DNA of 64,000 nt, taken from contig CAWELN010000030.1 of the NCBI GenBank assembly GCA_963809795.1, forward strand, positions 62,001 to 126,000, written 5' to 3'. Of this stretch, positions 1-7,270 are shown in pieces; within the stretch, counting starts at the first letter, position 1, and each line of letters starts with the position of its first letter. The notes under the pieces were generated by a model. The model worked only from the letters and a program-made list of their open reading frames with translations. It did no database searches and was not told the origin of the DNA. A program made the translations under genes and the position numbers. Source of the stretch: DASUAS01 sp963809795 (lineage in GTDB: Bacteria; Actinomycetota; Acidimicrobiia; IMCC26256; DASPTH01).

Positions 1-2101
1 GACGACGCGTACGGGCGCGTGCTTGGGTGGCGAGTTGGTGTGTGGTGGCGTGATCGTGGGTGAGCATGATCGCGTCGCGTCCGGCGTGGTGCGCGGCCCA
101 CCAGCCGGTGAGACAGTCACGGTGTGTTTGAGGTTGAGGACCGCCGTGGATACGGTCGTGCCGAGCGAACGTCTCGAGGCCGGCGTGGTCTCCGCGACGG
201 AGTTGGGCAAGGGCGTGGGCTTCCCAACGGTGGGTGAAGCGATGCGCTTCGTGGAGTTCGATGGCGCCGAGGGTGTCGGCAAGCGCGGCGAACATGCCAC
301 CGGGCGCGCGGATGGCACCGAGTTGCTGATGGTCGCCGACGAGCACGAGTTTGGCGCCGCGGCGGGCAGCGAGGTCGAGGAGGCGATCCAAGTCCCGGGT
401 CGTGAGCATCCCGGCCTCATCGACGGCAAGGACGTGGCGCGGGGTGAGCTGCCAGCCGGCAGGCGGCTGCTCGTTCTTGTGCCAGTCGAAAAACTTGGCG
501 ACGGTCTCCGCAGGCATGTCGGCTTCGGCGCGCAGCACGTCGGCGGCGGCCGCAGTGTGGGCGAGGCCGATCACCTGGTAGCCGGCGTTGTCCCAGGCAC
601 GGGTAGCGACGCGCAGCATGGTGGTCTTGCCAGTGCCGGCGGGACCGATTACGACTTCGAGCCGTCGTCCCTGGTTCGTGATGGCCTGTAACGCGTCGAG
701 CTGGTCCGTGCCGAGCTGGGTGCGCTCGTCAGCGATAGCGCGGTTGAGAGTCTCCGCGGTGACGAGCCCGACGCCTGCGGCGCGGCCGAGCTGCGCCGCG
801 TGCACGATCCGGCCCTCGACCGCGAGCATTTCACGGGTCGTGAAGCGAGTCGCCTGGGGCGCTTCCCACACGCTGCCACCATCGCGACGGACCAGTGACG
901 ATGGCGGTTCGACGCGATCGGGCGGCTGGAGGCACACGACCGTCGGGTCAGCCAGGACGGCATCGGCGAGTTGCTCGACGTGCGCACGCACCTGAGTGGC
1001 GTCGCCCCCGACGGCCTGATCGACGTGGCGGGTGACCACTTGCACGACATCGCGGCGGGTGAACGTCGCCCGCTCGACGCACAATTCGCTCACGACGACG
1101 CTGATGACCTGCTTCGGCGTGAGCGGCGCACCAAGCGGCCGCGGACCGATAGCCGCCTGGACGACTGCGGCAGGTTCCCAGCCGGCGTCACGGGCCTCGC
1201 CGGCCCACCGCTCATACAGCCTCAAATCCGGGGCGTGCTCGCGCGCTTTGGGACGACGGGTGGCGAGCACCGCGAGGCGATAGACCCGCCCGCGTTCATC
1301 GGCTTCCAGTGATCGGCCGAGCGCCCGCTCGAGCTCGGCGGTCTTCGTCTCGGCGGCCGCTCCAACCTCGGCCGTGCGGGTACTGAAGCGTGTCAGCAGC
1401 GGTTGAGGGATGCCGGCGAGTTCGGCCTGGCCGTGCTCACTCACCGAACCCCATCCCACCCCGAGGCGGCGGGTGAGTTCGGCCCGCAACGCGGCTTGGT
1501 AGAGCATCCCGGCGGTCTTGGCCTCTTCGAACAGCGGCCGGCCGTGCAGCGCCCGCCACGACCCGTCGTGCGAGTCGCGAACCTTGTTCAGAACGAGGCA
1601 ATGCGAGTGCAACTGCGGATCCAACGCCCGGCTGGTGCGATGCTCGAACCGGGCGATCACCAACCCGTCAGTGTCGGTGACCATCACCCCGTTGCGACCC
1701 CGACGCGTGAACGCCGCATGGTCCTCGAGATACGCCAACCCCGCGTCCTCAACCGCCGTCACATGCGCCGCCCGCACCTCGGCGCGCACCTCCCGATCCC
1801 CGAGCGCGAAGAGCAGCGACACCGATTTCGGGGCCGAGAACGTCGCGTCGAACCCGATTACGCCATCGGGACGCCACCGACGACCCAACGCTTCGCCGGT
1901 CTCGGGGTGGCGCGCCTCGCCGAACGCGAGTCCCAACGCGTCCGCGGTGACCGTGCCGCTGATACCAGCTGCGGTCGCGCCGGTCCCGGTCCACACGCCC
2001 GGCGCTTCACCCGCGCCCGCGTAGTAGTCCTCCAAGCCGTCGGCGACTTCGCGGGCGTAGTACTCCCAGCCCGCGGTCTTCATCACGCCGATACTCAACA
2101 C
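1..2101 (-). CDS. MobF-family conjugative relaxase/helicase (TraA/TrwC-like), 3' end off the window
   Basis: The gene reads leftwards and leaves the window, so about 700 N-terminal residues are visible and the C-terminus is missing. It starts at a GTG (2101) with a GGGAG ribosome site about 10 bases upstream. The N-terminus has paired tyrosines (residues 14-15 and 26-27) and an HSH metal-binding motif at residues 165-167, the layout of the TrwC/HUH relaxase domain. A RecD-like helicase domain follows, with Walker A GPAGTGKTT near residue 486 and a VDEAGM Walker B near 555. In this family the relaxase nicks oriT, stays bound to the strand through tyrosine and unwinds the plasmid or ICE DNA for transfer. 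It lies downstream of an excisionase-like gene in the same orientation, which fits a chromosomally integrated element. Family call is firm; the type of element is inference. Confidence 0.9.
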   Translation of the reverse strand, partial: MLSIGVMKTAGWEYYAREVADGLEDYYAGAGEAPGVWTGTGATAAGISGTVTADALGLAFGEARHPETGEALGRRWRPDGVIGFDATFSAPKSVSLLFALGDREVRAEVRAAHVTAVEDAGLAYLEDHAAFTRRGRNGVMVTDTDGLVIARFEHRTSRALDPQLHSHCLVLNKVRDSHDGSWRALHGRPLFEEAKTAGMLYQAALRAELTRRLGVGWGSVSEHGQAELAGIPQPLLTRFSTRTAEVGAAAETKTAELERALGRSLEADERGRVYRLAVLATRRPKAREHAPDLRLYERWAGEARDAGWEPAAVVQAAIGPRPLGAPLTPKQVISVVVSELCVERATFTRRDVVQVVTRHVDQAVGGDATQVRAHVEQLADAVLADPTVVCLQPPDRVEPPSSLVRRDGGSVWEAPQATRFTTREMLAVEGRIVHAAQLGRAAGVGLVTAETLNRAIADERTQLGTDQLDALQAITNQGRRLEVVIGPAGTGKTTMLRVATRAWDNAGYQVIGLAHTAAAADVLRAEADMPAETVAKFFDWHKNEQPPAGWQLTPRHVLAVDEAGMLTTRDLDRLLDLAARRGAKLVLVGDHQQLGAIRAPGGMFAALADTLGAIELHEAHRFTHRWEAHALAQLRRGDHAGLETFARHDRIHGGPQPQTHRDCLTGWWAAHHAGRDAIMLTHDHATTHQLATQARARTRR

Positions 2102-2208
2102 CGGCGATCACTCCCGGCCAGGCTCCGGAGGTGACTCCCGCATCGACGATGCAACTGTCTGTCCTGAGAACGCTGGCGGGAGGCGATGGCGAGCTGGTGC
2201 ATGGCGCG

Positions 2209-2562
2209 TCAGATGAGGGGAAGCGTCGGCTGGTCGCCGGACGTGGAGCGCGCGCGTCGGTGCCGGTGATTGGTCTGGCGGGGAGGCTCTTCACGCGAGG
2301 TTTCGACGTCCGACGGTTCCGGAGCGCGGACCGACCGTTCGTCGGCGACGGTCGACGTGATCGCCCCGCCCGCGAGCTCCTCCAACGCGGCCCTCGGCAC
2401 CCGCAAGAGCCGCCCAACGGAAACCACAGGCAGGCCTTCACGACCGCTCGTGTCCCGCCACAGGCGAGCCAGTCCATAAGCCGCGGTCCGACCGATGCGC
2501 AGCACGCGCGCGGCCTCCTCGACGGTCAAGAAGGCGGGAAGCTCAGACGTCGTCGCGCGCAA
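2209..2562 (-). CDS. Excisionase-like helix-turn-helix protein
   Basis: A 117-residue protein whose N-terminal half (about residues 10-65) is a MerR/AlpA-type winged helix-turn-helix of the kind used by excisionases: a leading FLTVEEAARVLRIGR stretch, then a wing ending VSVGRLLRVPRAALEEL. The rest is charged and probably disordered. It sits between the relaxase, which it precedes on the same strand, and a divergently transcribed integrase. In actinobacterial integrative elements a small protein in this position directs excision with the integrase. It could also be a regulator of the divergent promoters. The fold is confident; the excisionase role is inferred from position. Confidence 0.8.
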   Translation of the reverse strand: MRATTSELPAFLTVEEAARVLRIGRTAAYGLARLWRDTSGREGLPVVSVGRLLRVPRAALEELAGGAITSTVADERSVRAPEPSDVETSREEPPRQTNHRHRRARSTSGDQPTLPLI

Positions 2563-2694
2563 GGCGGATCTCCGGGATGGGTTCTGCCACCCCGTCCAAG
2601 GACCTCACCACCCCGGCCGCGGAAGCGCATGGACGTCGTCACACGCTGGTGGTTCGATGGACAACGCGTCGCGGCCGCGGCGGGGGGTGACCGA

Positions 2695-2710
2695 CCCTTG
2701 GATCCAAGGG
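2695..2710. promoter_or_regulatory. 16-bp perfect palindrome between divergent integrase and excisionase genes
   Basis: CCCTTGGATCCAAGGG is a perfect palindrome lying in the 268-base gap between the start of the integrase and the start of the excisionase-like gene. Its place suggests a dimer-binding operator for one or both promoters, but nothing in the sequence names the protein that binds it. Confidence 0.45.
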
Positions 2711-2830
2711 GATCCGATACCTCTCGGATGGCAGCGGAGCGAGCGAGACGTCACCGGTGGGCACGCCCGAGGCCCACGATACGCAACCGACCGATACAGC
2801 ATCGGCGGGCGCAAGACAGGAAGGACGTCG

Positions 2831-4009
2831 ATGAGTCCGACAAGGCGACGACAGCTCGGTGCAATTGATCGTCTACCGAGCGGTCGATGGCGGGTACGAA
2901 TCGTGGATCCCGCGAACGGCCGGCGCGTGAGCGTCGGCACGCACAAGACCAAAGCGGCGGCCGAAATCGCGTTCGCCGCCGCGATTTCCGAGCAGCAACG
3001 CGGAGCGTGGGTGGCACCCGAGAAGGGGCGGGTCGCGCTTGCCGACTATGCATGGAACTGGCTTGAGACACGCCTGACGTCGCGCGGCGAGCCTCTGCGG
3101 CCCAAGACGAAAGAGCTGTACGAAGGCTTCCTCCGCCTTCACATTCTTCCGTCACTCGGTGCCGTGCCACTCGGCCAATTGACGACGGCGCGCGTCCGCT
3201 CGTGGCACGCAACACTCCTCACCAACGGACCCGGTGCATCCTCCGTCGCGAAGTGTTACCGCCTGCTTCGCACCATCCTGACGACGGCGGTCGAGGACGG
3301 CTTCATCGTTGCCAACCCATGCTCGATCAAGGGCGCGGGGATCGAGCCGGCCGACGAGCGGCCGCTTCCGACGCTCGCGCACGTGAACGCGCTCGCAGAA
3401 GCGATTCAGCCGCAGTTCCGAGTCTTCGTTCTTCTGGCCGCGTTCAGTGGACTGCGCAGAGGCGAGTTACTTGCGCTCACGCGCCGCAACGTCGACCTGC
3501 TCCACCGCACGGTCGACGTACGACGCCAGCGTCTCGAGACGAAGGGCGGCGATCATCTCGTCGGACCGCCGAAGACCGAAGCGGGGCGACGAACGCTCGT
3601 ACTTCCGGCCGTCGTCATTCCCGAGCTCGAAGCGCATCTCGCTCGCTGGGTGGCCAGAGATCCTGATGCTCTGCTGTTCCCTGGCACGCGCGGTGGTCCT
3701 CTCCGCCTCTGCGTGTGGCAGCGCGAGTGGACCCGCGCTCGTCGATCCCTCGCGCTCGAGCACGTTCATCTTCACGATCTCCGGCACGTCGCAGGAACCC
3801 TGGCCGCGGCGACAGGCGCAAGCACCAAGGAACTCATGCACCGCCTCGGCCACGCGAGTCCTCGGGCCGCTCTGCGCTATCAGCACGCAACCGAACAGCG
3901 CGATGAGTCCATCGCCGACGGGATCGACCGCCTCGTGGCAACAGCCCACGACGGGCCGGAGACCAACGTCGCGACCTTCCGAAGGGTGACGCCCGGTAGC
4001 GGTGGATGA
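2831..4009 (+). CDS. Tyrosine recombinase (phage/ICE-type integrase)
   Basis: A 392-residue site-specific recombinase. The chosen ATG has an AGGAAGGA ribosome site 5-6 bases upstream; the frame is open further upstream but has no family similarity there. The N-terminus has a small DNA-binding region starting near GRWRVRIVDPANGRRVSVGT, then a SAM-like core-binding domain, and the catalytic domain carries the arginine in SGLRRGELLAL, the HDLRH box, the LGH motif and the nucleophile tyrosine in ALRYQHA. Such enzymes catalyse att recombination through a 3'-phosphotyrosine. It ends 132 bases before the 3' end of a tRNA-Ala gene, the usual arrangement when the tRNA 3' half is the attachment site. 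Confidence 0.93.
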   Translation: MSPTRRRQLGAIDRLPSGRWRVRIVDPANGRRVSVGTHKTKAAAEIAFAAAISEQQRGAWVAPEKGRVALADYAWNWLETRLTSRGEPLRPKTKELYEGFLRLHILPSLGAVPLGQLTTARVRSWHATLLTNGPGASSVAKCYRLLRTILTTAVEDGFIVANPCSIKGAGIEPADERPLPTLAHVNALAEAIQPQFRVFVLLAAFSGLRRGELLALTRRNVDLLHRTVDVRRQRLETKGGDHLVGPPKTEAGRRTLVLPAVVIPELEAHLARWVARDPDALLFPGTRGGPLRLCVWQREWTRARRSLALEHVHLHDLRHVAGTLAAATGASTKELMHRLGHASPRAALRYQHATEQRDESIADGIDRLVATAHDGPETNVATFRRVTPGSGG

Positions 4010-4052
4010 TGGTCGATGCCGCCTCGTTCGGCACCCCGTGTCGACCGTCCGC

Positions 4053-4085
4053 AGGTCACGTGAAGGTCACGCCAAGGTCACGTGC
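4053..4085 (+). repeat. Three 11-bp direct repeats (AGGTCACG iterons) by the attachment site
   Basis: AGGTCACG recurs exactly at 4053, 4064 and 4075, an 11-base period close to one helical turn, in the gap between the integrase stop and the tRNA-Ala 3' end. Repeats in this place fit arm-type binding sites for the integrase or a partner protein. The repeats are seen directly; the role is inference. Confidence 0.55.
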
Positions 4086-4141
4086 GAGTCGTGCCGGCCG
4101 CCGGGCTATTGATATCACCTTTCTGACCAGCACTTTCGCGG

Positions 4142-4185
4142 TGGAGACGATGGGACTCGAACCCACGACCCCCTGCTTGCAAAGC
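4142..4185. other. Probable integration (att) core in the 3' half of tRNA-Ala
   Basis: Tyrosine integrases of actinobacterial elements commonly recombine within the 3' half of a tRNA gene, keeping the tRNA intact. The integrase gene and its iterons adjoin this tRNA's 3' end, so the core should lie between the anticodon stem and position 4142. The matching site at the other end of the element is outside the window, so the exact limits cannot be read. Confidence 0.4.
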
Positions 4186-4215
4186 AGGTGCTCTAGCCAG
4201 CTGAGCTACGTCCCC
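4142..4215 (-). tRNA. tRNA-Ala (anticodon TGC)
   Basis: Read on the minus strand this forms a complete cloverleaf: acceptor GGGGACG pairing with CGTCTCC, D-arm beginning TAGCTCAGC, anticodon loop TTTGCAA with TGC, a short variable loop, and the T-arm GGTTCGAGTCC. The terminal CCA is not fully encoded. In mycobacteria the alanine tRNA lies beside tRNA-Ile downstream of gyrA. Here it is about 18.5 kb away from tRNA-Ile, with accessory genes between, and it borders the integrase of a mobile element. Confidence 0.96.
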
Positions 4216-4468
4216 GGGATTGTGCTGCGACCTGCGAACGATCCGCAGAACCCGGCCCACATGATGGCACGGCGCACGACGAACACATGACGTGCCGCCT
4301 CGTGCGTGTCCGGCACTGTCAACGACCGACGAGCGTAGTTCCGGCGTTCGACCTGCAGACGCTCGGACACTCCGCCGAGCGCCCCGAACGTTCTCCGACG
4401 GAGCCCGCGACGGAGTCGTCCGATTCGGCGGCGAGACGGTCGTCGGCCTGCTCGTCTATGGTCTGCTC

Positions 4469-4735
4469 ATGGGAATGAGACGAAGGTCAAGGCGCCGCGG
4501 GCTCATGGTCGGAGCCGCGGCGGGAGCCGCGGTCGCTCATCGCCGTGGCGGGCAAGAAGAAGAGCAAGCGCAGCAGCCTGCAGAGCAGGTGCAGCAGCCT
4601 GCAGAGCAGGCGCAATATGCACCGGCTCCCGCCGACCCGGCGGACCAGATCGAACACCTCGCACAGTTGCACGCATCGGGCGCGCTCACCGATGAGGAGT
4701 TCGCGTCGGCGAAGGCGAAGATCATCGGGTCCTGA
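4469..4735 (+). CDS. Small SHOCT-domain protein
   Basis: An 88-residue protein if it starts at the ATG at 4469; a second ATG at 4475 and a longer open frame back to 4292 are less likely because the upstream part lacks any feature. It has a basic N-terminus, a short Gly/Ala hydrophobic stretch, a Gln/Glu/Pro linker with an imperfect QQPAEQ repeat, and a C-terminal SHOCT domain (IEHLAQLHASGALTDEEFASAK). SHOCT is a short domain found at the ends of many otherwise unrelated proteins and thought to aid oligomerization. No clear ribosome site marks the start. Precise function unknown. Confidence 0.72.
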   Translation: MGMRRRSRRRGLMVGAAAGAAVAHRRGGQEEEQAQQPAEQVQQPAEQAQYAPAPADPADQIEHLAQLHASGALTDEEFASAKAKIIGS

Positions 4736-4794
4736 AGGACTTCGGCTTGCCAACGGATGTTCAGTGCGGATGACGACAGGACAGGCGGCCTGCA

Positions 4795-5211
4795 ATGAGT
4801 GAATCGCGCAAAGATGTGATGGTGAAGGCGCTCGAGGCCGAGGTCGGCAGCGACGAGGTTGACCTTGGCACCCTGTTCACCGACGACGTCGTCGGTTGGT
4901 CGCCGTACGCGAGCATTTCAGGGCTGACAGCACTCGCGGAGCTCTCCGCCCTTCGTGACATCGCATTCTCCAACGTCGTGATCATGTTGCGAGGCGTCGA
5001 CGAGGTGGGCAACCGGGTCTACGCCGAGTGGTTGATCGAAGCCGATCACACGGGGCCACTCGTACTCGACGAGGATGTCGCGTTGGAAGCGACCGGACGG
5101 CATGTTCAGCTGGCCGGCGTCAGCGTCGCCGACTTCCGCGAGGGAAAGATCCGGTCGTACCGGACCTACTTCGATGACCTCTCGATGATCGAGCAGATCG
5201 TCGGCGTCTGA
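4795..5211 (+). CDS. SnoaL-like (NTF2-fold) polyketide-cyclase-type protein
   Basis: A 138-residue single-domain protein. Its pattern fits the NTF2/SnoaL fold: an N-terminal helix, a segment with LFTDDVVGWSPYASISGLTALAEL, and a C-terminal sheet ending REGKIRSYRTYFDDLSMIEQI, the usual closing strand of the family. Members bind small hydrophobic ligands and act as cyclases, isomerases or dehydratases, while many have no known substrate. It lies 13 bases upstream of a GNAT acetyltransferase and probably shares its transcript. No specific reaction can be assigned. Confidence 0.78.
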   Translation: MSESRKDVMVKALEAEVGSDEVDLGTLFTDDVVGWSPYASISGLTALAELSALRDIAFSNVVIMLRGVDEVGNRVYAEWLIEADHTGPLVLDEDVALEATGRHVQLAGVSVADFREGKIRSYRTYFDDLSMIEQIVGV

Positions 5212-5224
5212 CGAGTCAGGTTCC

Positions 5225-5701
5225 ATGGAGTTTCAGGTCGAGGACCACCCGGATCCGCTCGACGTCGAACTCCTCGAAGCGCACATCCGTTCCGAGGCCT
5301 CGAGCGTCAAGGGCCTCGGTGACGAAGTCGAGTTGGCGATCTTCGTGCGCGACGCCGGCACGATCGTCGCGGGCATCAGCGGGTGGACGTGGGGCGACTG
5401 CTGCGAGCTGCAGAGCCTCTGGGTCGCACCTCACCTGCGGGGTCGCGGACTGGCAACGCGGCTGCTCGCCGCCGCCGAGGCCGAGGCGGCGACGCGCGGG
5501 TGCTCACAGACGGTCCACTTCACCTACGACTTTCAGGCACAAGACCTCTACGAGCGAACCGGCTACGAGCTCGTGGCTCGAGTCGAGGACTTTCCATCAG
5601 GAACCGACGCGCTCTGGTACCGCAAGCGCCTCGAGGCCACCACACCTCACGCCAAGTCAGCACGCGCCACCGGGTTCTCGCCAGGTGCTCGAGCCGGCTG
5701 A
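5225..5701 (+). CDS. GNAT-family N-acetyltransferase
   Basis: A 158-residue acetyltransferase. The acetyl-CoA-binding motif A is clear: LQSLWVAPHLRGRGLATRLL, giving the R/Q-x-x-G-x-G/A loop, followed by the helix AAAEAEAATRG and the strand and tail DLYERTGYELVARVE typical of motif B. The substrate cannot be told. The last residues (about 148-158) are encoded by DNA that copies the 5' part of the nearby tRNA-Ala gene, so the stop codon lies inside the tRNA-like sequence and the C-terminus may differ from the ancestral protein. Confidence 0.88.
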   Translation: MEFQVEDHPDPLDVELLEAHIRSEASSVKGLGDEVELAIFVRDAGTIVAGISGWTWGDCCELQSLWVAPHLRGRGLATRLLAAAEAEAATRGCSQTVHFTYDFQAQDLYERTGYELVARVEDFPSGTDALWYRKRLEATTPHAKSARATGFSPGARAG

Positions 5702-5711
5702 GCTACGTCCC
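5682..5711 (-). repeat. Fragment of tRNA-Ala (5' part), 28 of 30 bases identical
   Basis: This 30-base stretch matches the D-arm and acceptor 5' strand of the intact tRNA-Ala at 4142-4215 with two mismatches and in the same orientation. The rest of the tRNA is absent, so it is not a functional tRNA gene. It contains the stop codon of the GNAT gene. It looks like a junction left by integration or recombination at the tRNA. Confidence 0.8.
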
Positions 5712-5722
5712 GTGAGGAGATG

Positions 5723-5740
5723 CTGCCGTCCCGGCGGCAG
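5723..5740. terminator. Short hairpin between convergent genes
   Basis: CTGCCG and CGGCAG flank a 6-base loop in the gap between the convergent GNAT and DUF2254 genes. There is no T-tract, as is common in high-GC actinobacteria. Placement suggests a bidirectional terminator. Confidence 0.4.
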
Positions 5741-5746
5741 GATGGC

Positions 5747-7192
5747 TCAGCGTTCGTCGGAGGAGGACGTCGGGCTCGTCGTCGGAATCTCAGAGCGGGC
5801 CCCCGGGTGTACCCGCGATCGTGACGTGACTCGCTCGCGGTCGGGTCCCGTCTCTCGCCTCAACGACGTCTCGACCAGCGCGTCGTAGCGTCGTCTGACG
5901 TCGGCGTGGTCGTCCGGCTCGGGCACGCTCTCGGCGCTCGACCGCAGGATCATGTCGGCCTGATGCAGCAGGACCACTCGCTGCTCGGCCGTCGTGGTGT
6001 ATTCCATGACCTTGCCCAACGCCTCGAGCTGGCGGATCAGGACCGCCGGCATCCCGCGGCCCGCCTGGCGGATCTTGTCGAACGACCGGTCGACCAGTCG
6101 CGTGTAGCTGGGCTCGGCGGTGATGACTCGTACGTACCCCTGAGCGTCACGATGCGTTCGCCGCGGGTTCCACCGGCTGGAGATCTTGCACAGCCCGTCT
6201 CCCAACCAGTCGATGCAGGTGAGTGCGGTGAAGGTGTCGTTCACCGCCGGCGAGAGCGCGCGGATCGCGATCTCGACCAGCTGGTCGATGGCGAAGGTGA
6301 GGTCCTGGGAGAGCGTTCGGTGCGCACCGGTCGCGTGCGACCGTTCGAGGGCCCGGGTCACCGCCGGCGCGGCTTCGGGAGGCCAGACGCGGGCCAATGG
6401 GAGGCCTTCCACCACGAAGTGCCCGGGACGGTAGAGCAGCCGGATGACGCTGTCCGCCCGCGCCGCGATGTCGACCAGTGTCGAGTACGCCACGAACTGG
6501 AGATATCCCGAAGTCGGGGCGCGCACCTCGGCACCGCGCTCCTCCAGGCGGGCGAGCAGCTCCGCCTCCGAGAGCCCGGCGAAGTGGCGACGGCGGGCCG
6601 CATCGTCATCCGCCACTTCGGCATCGACGGCCACCGTCAGGTCCCGCGCGATGCCGGCCATGACCTGAGGGAGCTGGATCGAAGCCGCGACGTGATGGAT
6701 GAAGTAGATGAGGACACCGAGGTCCGCGAGCACCAGGAGCAGGGCCACCGTGATGCACAAGTGGGGTACGAAATCACCACGGGGGCCGTGCGACACCGAC
6801 CCCAGGGCGAGCACGGCATAGACGAAGGTCGCGACAAAGGTGCCCAGCGTGATCTGCGTACCTCGATCGCGGATGAAGTTGCGCAGCATCCTCGGCCCGA
6901 ACTGCGTCGACGCCAAAGTGAGTGCGACGATCGTGATCGAGAAGACCAGTCCGACGACGGTGATGACGGCAGCGGCGATCCCGATCAAGATCTGACGCGC
7001 GGCGTCGGCCGATCCGTTGTTCACCCACGAGGGGAAGGCGATGTCGCCGCGGTACGCGGCGCGATCCAACGCGTACGTGACGACGAACAGGCCGACGGCG
7101 AGCGCCACCTCGACCGCGGGCACGACCCACAACGTCGTGCGGAGCGACTCACTGCGCCAATCGCGGGAGGCCGAAAACCAGGTACGCGCCAT
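5747..7192 (-). CDS. DUF2254 family membrane protein
   Basis: About 481 residues from the ATG at 7192; a TTG start 24 bases earlier is possible. The N-terminal half has four hydrophobic segments: WVVPAVEVALAVGLFVV, ILIGIAAAVITVVGLVFSIT, a third around LGTFVATFVYAVLALGS, and a fourth around ITVALLLVLADLGVLIYF. The intervening ALTLASTQFGPRMLRNFIRD is a strong family signature. The C-terminal half is soluble. DUF2254 proteins are widespread integral membrane proteins without an established function; a channel-like or transport role has been suggested only from their topology. It is transcribed in the same direction as the KdpD-like gene upstream. Confidence 0.87.
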   Translation of the reverse strand: MARTWFSASRDWRSESLRTTLWVVPAVEVALAVGLFVVTYALDRAAYRGDIAFPSWVNNGSADAARQILIGIAAAVITVVGLVFSITIVALTLASTQFGPRMLRNFIRDRGTQITLGTFVATFVYAVLALGSVSHGPRGDFVPHLCITVALLLVLADLGVLIYFIHHVAASIQLPQVMAGIARDLTVAVDAEVADDDAARRRHFAGLSEAELLARLEERGAEVRAPTSGYLQFVAYSTLVDIAARADSVIRLLYRPGHFVVEGLPLARVWPPEAAPAVTRALERSHATGAHRTLSQDLTFAIDQLVEIAIRALSPAVNDTFTALTCIDWLGDGLCKISSRWNPRRTHRDAQGYVRVITAEPSYTRLVDRSFDKIRQAGRGMPAVLIRQLEALGKVMEYTTTAEQRVVLLHQADMILRSSAESVPEPDDHADVRRRYDALVETSLRRETGPDRERVTSRSRVHPGARSEIPTTSPTSSSDER

Positions 7193-7270
7193 GACGAGCC
7201 TCGAGACGGCCGACAACAGGTGCCGACCAGACTTCCCGGCTCACCAGCGCGCATCGTATCCGGTCGGTCG

